Shown: one piece after another, positions 60,712 through 64,000 of the stretch
How positions within the stretch are numbered: the stretch's first letter is position 1
Layout of the letters: each line of letters opens with the position of its first letter
NCBI RefSeq assembly: GCF_943734655.1
Contig: NC_071354.1
Span: 76,855,838 to 76,919,837, forward strand
From: Sabethes cyaneus
Lineage: Eukaryota > Arthropoda > Insecta > Diptera > Culicidae
Direction: 5' to 3'
DNA: 64,000 nucleotides
Position numbers and translations under genes: made by a program
The notes under the pieces: generated by a model
The model's database searches: none
Told to the model about the DNA's origin: nothing
The model's input: the letters and a program-made list of their open reading frames with translations, nothing else

Positions 60712-60910
60712 AAGTCGTGTGGCTCAATGGTTGCCTAAAACTACAGTTATAAGGTTTGGAACAGAAAACCACACGACCCACCACTTCCTAGCTTGGCTAA
60801 TCAATTATACAAGCTGAAGTATTTCCAGGTATGGCCACGCGGAGACGCTAAGTAGGGGCTTGAGATGATAAGAGTTGTGTTAGGTGCTTTTTTCTAGTTG
60901 CCTTCCCCTT
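60712..60910 (+). repeat. tRNA-like short interspersed repeat R3, second copy
   Basis: 'GTCGTGTGGCTCAATGG' and 'CTTCCTAGCTTGGCTAATCA', 'GGTATGGCCACGCGGAGACG' match 1794-1990 in order. Confidence 0.55.
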
Positions 60911-60984
60911 TTCCAATTAAATTCTCCAATAAAATCCAATAAAAAACTTTTCCAATTAAATTCTACTATTTATATTTATTCGCG

Positions 60985-61770
60985 ACAGATACATATTTCA
61001 CCCACGACTTGCAGGTAAGGGACAGGGCTTGAAAAGGGATCGCAAGTTGAATGTGACTGCCGTGAATGCGAACTTTCCGCATTCAAACTCCGCTTTTTGA
61101 ACGATCATTTGACTGTTTTTTCAATCCAGTCAATCTCCCGCTTGCGCTGCTGCCGTCTTACAATTCATGCGGCATCTCTGTAGAAGCAAACAGTCAATCT
61201 CCCGTTTTGCTTTGCGCTTTGAGAATATAAACTGCAAACTGACTGGAAGCATACGGTGACGTATTTTTTCGTTTCTCTTTTTGTCTCCAAATCGGCTGCT
61301 CACAGTAATAGTTTGTCACCCGGACGTCGGTCCGACGCAAGCAAAATATTCGTTTGTATTGGACGGAGTCCCACCGACTTCTTCCATGCACATGTAGTGG
61401 TTGTTTTTTTGTAGTATTGAATCATACGATTGTGCGGTTGCTTTTCGTAAGCGTGGTGACTGCCAGTCATTTGACTGTTTTGCAGTCATTCGCTGCTCCA
61501 AACGGTAAAGGCAACTTGATCGAAACGAAAATGTTAAACAGCGTTAGAATGCGTTCATACTACTGCGTGCCATCGGCGTTTGACTGAGCAAACTGCCAGT
61601 TGTGTTATGCATAGCGTTCGTATTCCATCACTAAACGGACGGTGTGAACTTGAATGCGCGTTGATGGGACTGCGGTAGAAAAAAAGGATCGGTCGAAGCC
61701 CTGGGTAAGGGAACTCCGGAAACCGACACTGATGAAGCCTGCAAGTCGTAGGCGGAATACGTATCTGTCG
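60985..61770. repeat. Foldback repeat FB1, second copy, interrupted by a transposon
   Basis: The left arm has 'GCGACAGATACATATTTCAC' and 'CCACGACTTGCAGG'; the right arm has 'CCTGCAAGTCGTAGGCGG' and 'ATACGTATCTGTCGC'. The middle is split at 61023 by a 681-bp insertion. Related to 24372-24487. Confidence 0.7.
61023..61703. mobile_element. 681-bp DNA transposon with 9-bp duplication and ten CAGTCA/TGACTG sites
   Basis: The ends 'CAGGGCTT' and 'AAGCCCTG' are inverted. The flanks GGTAAGGGA (61014-61022) and GGTAAGGGA (61704-61712) are identical. The motif TGACTG or its complement occurs at 61054, 61110, 61127, 61191, 61240, 61457, 61464, 61472, 61483 and 61581. No long transposase frame. CAGGG ends suggest hAT (8 bp expected), whereas a 9-bp duplication suggests a MULE. 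Confidence 0.82.
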
Positions 61771-61858
61771 CAATGATCCTACTGACTATAGCAGCACCAC
61801 TCAGCTGAGATTCGAAGATACGACGACTGACTTGTTAGACCAGCATCCTACCTGGATT
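61770..61858 (-). repeat. tRNA-derived SINE S1, partial
   Basis: The - strand reads 'GTCGTCGTATCTTCGAATCTC' in part (B box TCTTCGAATCT) with 'GATGCTGGTCTAACAAGTC', then is truncated at the FB1 repeat border. Confidence 0.6.
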
Positions 61859-62169
61859 ATCGAACGTTTGGGATACAAATCAAATGTCTAGAAACAGCTA
61901 TCAGAGTTCCACCGCCACGTGTCTTGCTGCTATTACGATGATCTTGACCGCAACGCACGATGGTCCAGATTCAAAAACATGCGGACATGAGTAATTGGGT
62001 AAAAAATACGTAGTTTTTCAAGGGTGGTGTCTTCGGACAAGTTTAAAAATAAAATACAGCGCATTTTTCTGCACTATTAGAGTAACCGTGAATTCACCTA
62101 TTATCACCCTAACCCTAACACCCAAACAAACTTTTGTTTTTTTTTTGAAATAATTTCAAAAAAAAGTTT

Positions 62170-62593
62170 ATTTTCTCCAAATAGTTGCAGATTGCAGTTC
62201 TGGAGTTATGAGGAAATTTACATTTCATTTGTATGGGAACCCCCCTCCTAAAAAGGTAAGGGGTCCTAATTCATCATAGAAAAAATTCATGCCTCCAAAA
62301 ACCTTCACATGCCAAATTTGGTTCCATTTGCTTGATTAGTACTCAAGTTATAAGAAAATTTGTATTTCATTTGTAGGGGAGCCCCCCTCTTAAAAGAGGG
62401 AGGGGTCGTAATTCACCCTTGAAAAAATTTCCGTCATCTAAAACTCCCATATGCCAAATTTGGTTCCATTTGCATGATTAGTTCTCGAATTATGAAGAAA
62501 TTTGTATTTCATTTGTGTAGAAGCCCCCCTCTTAAAGTAGGAAGGGGTCCCAATTCACCATAGAAAATATTTTTGCCTTCAGAAACCTCCACG
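62170..62593 (+). repeat. Satellite-bearing repeat T1, partial (three units)
   Basis: Units with 'TATGAGGAAATTTACATTTC', 'GCCAAATTTGGTTCCATTTG' at about 62312 and 62453, and the C-rich/G-rich block. The array is cut at 62594 by a different sequence beginning CAGGGATGCCA. Confidence 0.8.
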
Positions 62594-62729
62594 CAGGGAT
62601 GCCAGGTGATTTTTTGAAAAGTCTTCTCAAATCAAGAAAAATGTCTTCATTTGTCTTCTTCCGGCTTTCCAGATTTTTTTACCCATTTGAATTGTATGGT
62701 GAAGACATGTCTTCAAATGAAGACAACAC
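62594..62729. repeat. Inverted-repeat insertion between T1 and the LINE
   Basis: It begins 'CAGGGATGCCAGGTGATTTT', contains 'AAATGTCTTCATTTGTCTTC' and the inverted 'GAAGACATGTCTTCAAATGA', and ends where the LINE reading frame starts to make sense. CAGGG start suggests a hAT-like element, but a matching right end and duplication are not clear. Confidence 0.4.
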
Positions 62730-64000
62730 ATGATCGGCCAGCATGGAATCCAGCTTGCTGCCGCCGGAGAGTAGCGTCGATCTTCTCCTGGATCCGGTTG
62801 AGGATTACCTTACAGAGTACTTTGAGAGTAATACAGAGCAACGTGATGCCACGCCAGTTACCGCATTCCATTAGGTCTCCTTTCTTAGGGACTTTGACCA
62901 ATATGCCCTGCATCCAGTCCACCGGAAAAGTTGCGGTTTCCCAAATATTGCTGAAAAGCTGATGCATCATCTGGGCTGACAAAGATGGGTCAGCTTTGAG
63001 CATTTCGGCTGAAATACGATCTATCCCTGGCGCTCTATTGGATTTCATACTCTTGATGGCTGCTACAATTTCATCCAGCGATGGCGTCTCCGAGTTCACG
63101 CGATTAATTCGACGAACTGTAGGCGTCGTACGCTGCTGGTTTTGTTGGTCTCTGACATTTGAAACTCGGAAGAGTTGTTCAAAATGTTCAGTCCATCGCT
63201 TAACCTGTTCTGTACGGTCAGTCAATAGCTGACCAGCTCTGTCCTTTAGCGGCATCTTTGTATTCATCCTGGCACCACTAAGGCGGCGAGAAATATCGGA
63301 TATCACCATTGGCGGCGGCGGTTTCTCCTTGTTCGGCTAGGGAGTTAGTCCAGGCTCTCTTGTCCCGCCTACAAGCACGTTTAACAGCCCTCTCCAGTTC
63401 GGCGTATCGTTGACGGGCAGCTGTCTTAGCCGATCTGGTCCGCGCTCGCTCAATGCCGGCTTTCGCCTCTCTCCGCTCGTCGATCTTCCTCCAAGTTTCA
63501 TCCGAAATCCACTCCCTCCGCCCACTGCGCGCTTTGCCGAGGGTTTCATCACTGGTCATGATGAAGGCGTTTTTGATGCCGGTCCATTGCTCTTCGACGG
63601 TTCCACCAGGTGGCAACTCCGAGGCTCGAGATTCAAGTTGTTCAACAAAGGCCCTTTTCACCTCAGGATTCTCCAATCGGCGGACGTCGTAGCGGCACCC
63701 AACTTTCTCCTCCCGTCGTTGGACACGTGCGACGCGCAGACGTATCTCAGCGATAACAAGATGATGGTCGGATGCAATGTCAGCGCTGCGTTTGTTGCGT
63801 ACATCAAGAAGGCTCCTTCTCCATTTCCGGCTGATGCAGATGTGGTCGATTTGGTTTTCTGTTCGGCCGTCGCGGGAAACCCACGTGACTTTATGTACTG
63901 GTCTATGGGGGAAGGGATCCACCAATGACCATGTCGTTATTACCACAGAATTCTGTAAACAGCTCCCCGTTTTCGCTCATCTCTCCTAGGCCATGGCGTC
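62730..64000 (-). mobile_element. RTE-like LINE, endonuclease to RT, fairly well preserved (runs off right edge)
   Basis: 5'-3' on the - strand: 'EMSENGELFTEFCGNNDMVI', 'HKVTWVSRDGRTENQIDHIC', 'ADIASDHHLVIAEIRLRV' (catalytic SDH of the endonuclease), then 'RREWISDETWRKIDERREAK' and the linker. After a frameshift near 63300 come 'DISRRLSGARMNTKMPLKDR', 'SNRAPGIDRISAEMLKADP', 'FPVDWMQGILVKVPKKGD' and 'NWRGITLLCITLKVLCKVIL', ending 'LRRQQAGFHAGRSCV' at about 62735. There are only two frameshifts (near 63915 and 63300), fewer than in the other copies, so it is younger. The RT catalytic half is missing. Confidence 0.88.

Overview
The window looks like a gene-poor, repeat-dense stretch of an insect nuclear genome, most likely a culicine mosquito with a large genome. 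The reasons are introns with GT/AG borders, AT-rich spacers, long (AC)n and (ACAT)n microsatellites, tRNA-derived SINEs, several broken RTE-like LINEs, and many short inverted-repeat transposons with 8-bp or TA duplications. The mosquito assignment is inference from repeat style and protein similarity by eye, not from a search.

Left half (about 2.6-33.4 kb): one host gene of about 31 kb on the + strand encodes an SLC17-type anion/phosphate cotransporter of the major facilitator superfamily. It has a TATA/Inr promoter near 2.68-2.71 kb, a non-coding first exon, and six coding exons that join in frame to a 495-residue protein. Its largest introns (about 12.1 and 11.6 kb) are filled with transposons and satellites. 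Intron 17815-29413 also holds a complete second gene on the opposite strand (18116-19142), a three-exon secreted protein of the FAM151/Menorin family with its own poly(A) signal.

Right half (33.4-64 kb): no intact host gene was found. It is a graveyard of LINE fragments (RTE-like, and I/LOA-like with RNase H), SINEs, MITEs and a 142-bp tandem satellite. A broken histone cluster remnant on the - strand keeps an H2A C-terminus and a recognisable histone 3' stem-loop. At 46.1-51.2 kb an RTE-like element was split by an I-like LINE, which was then split by a hAT element; target duplications are visible for both insertions. A GC-rich stretch at 43.6-44.4 kb could be the 5' end of a gene that continues outside the visible evidence.

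The strongest points for a second look are the nested Menorin gene, the dated transposon nests, a repeat that carries two microsatellites at fixed positions, a 681-bp transposon packed with ten CAGTCA/TGACTG sites, and the histone pseudogene cluster. No CRISPR array, tRNA gene, rRNA gene, prokaryotic operon or clear viral insertion was seen.
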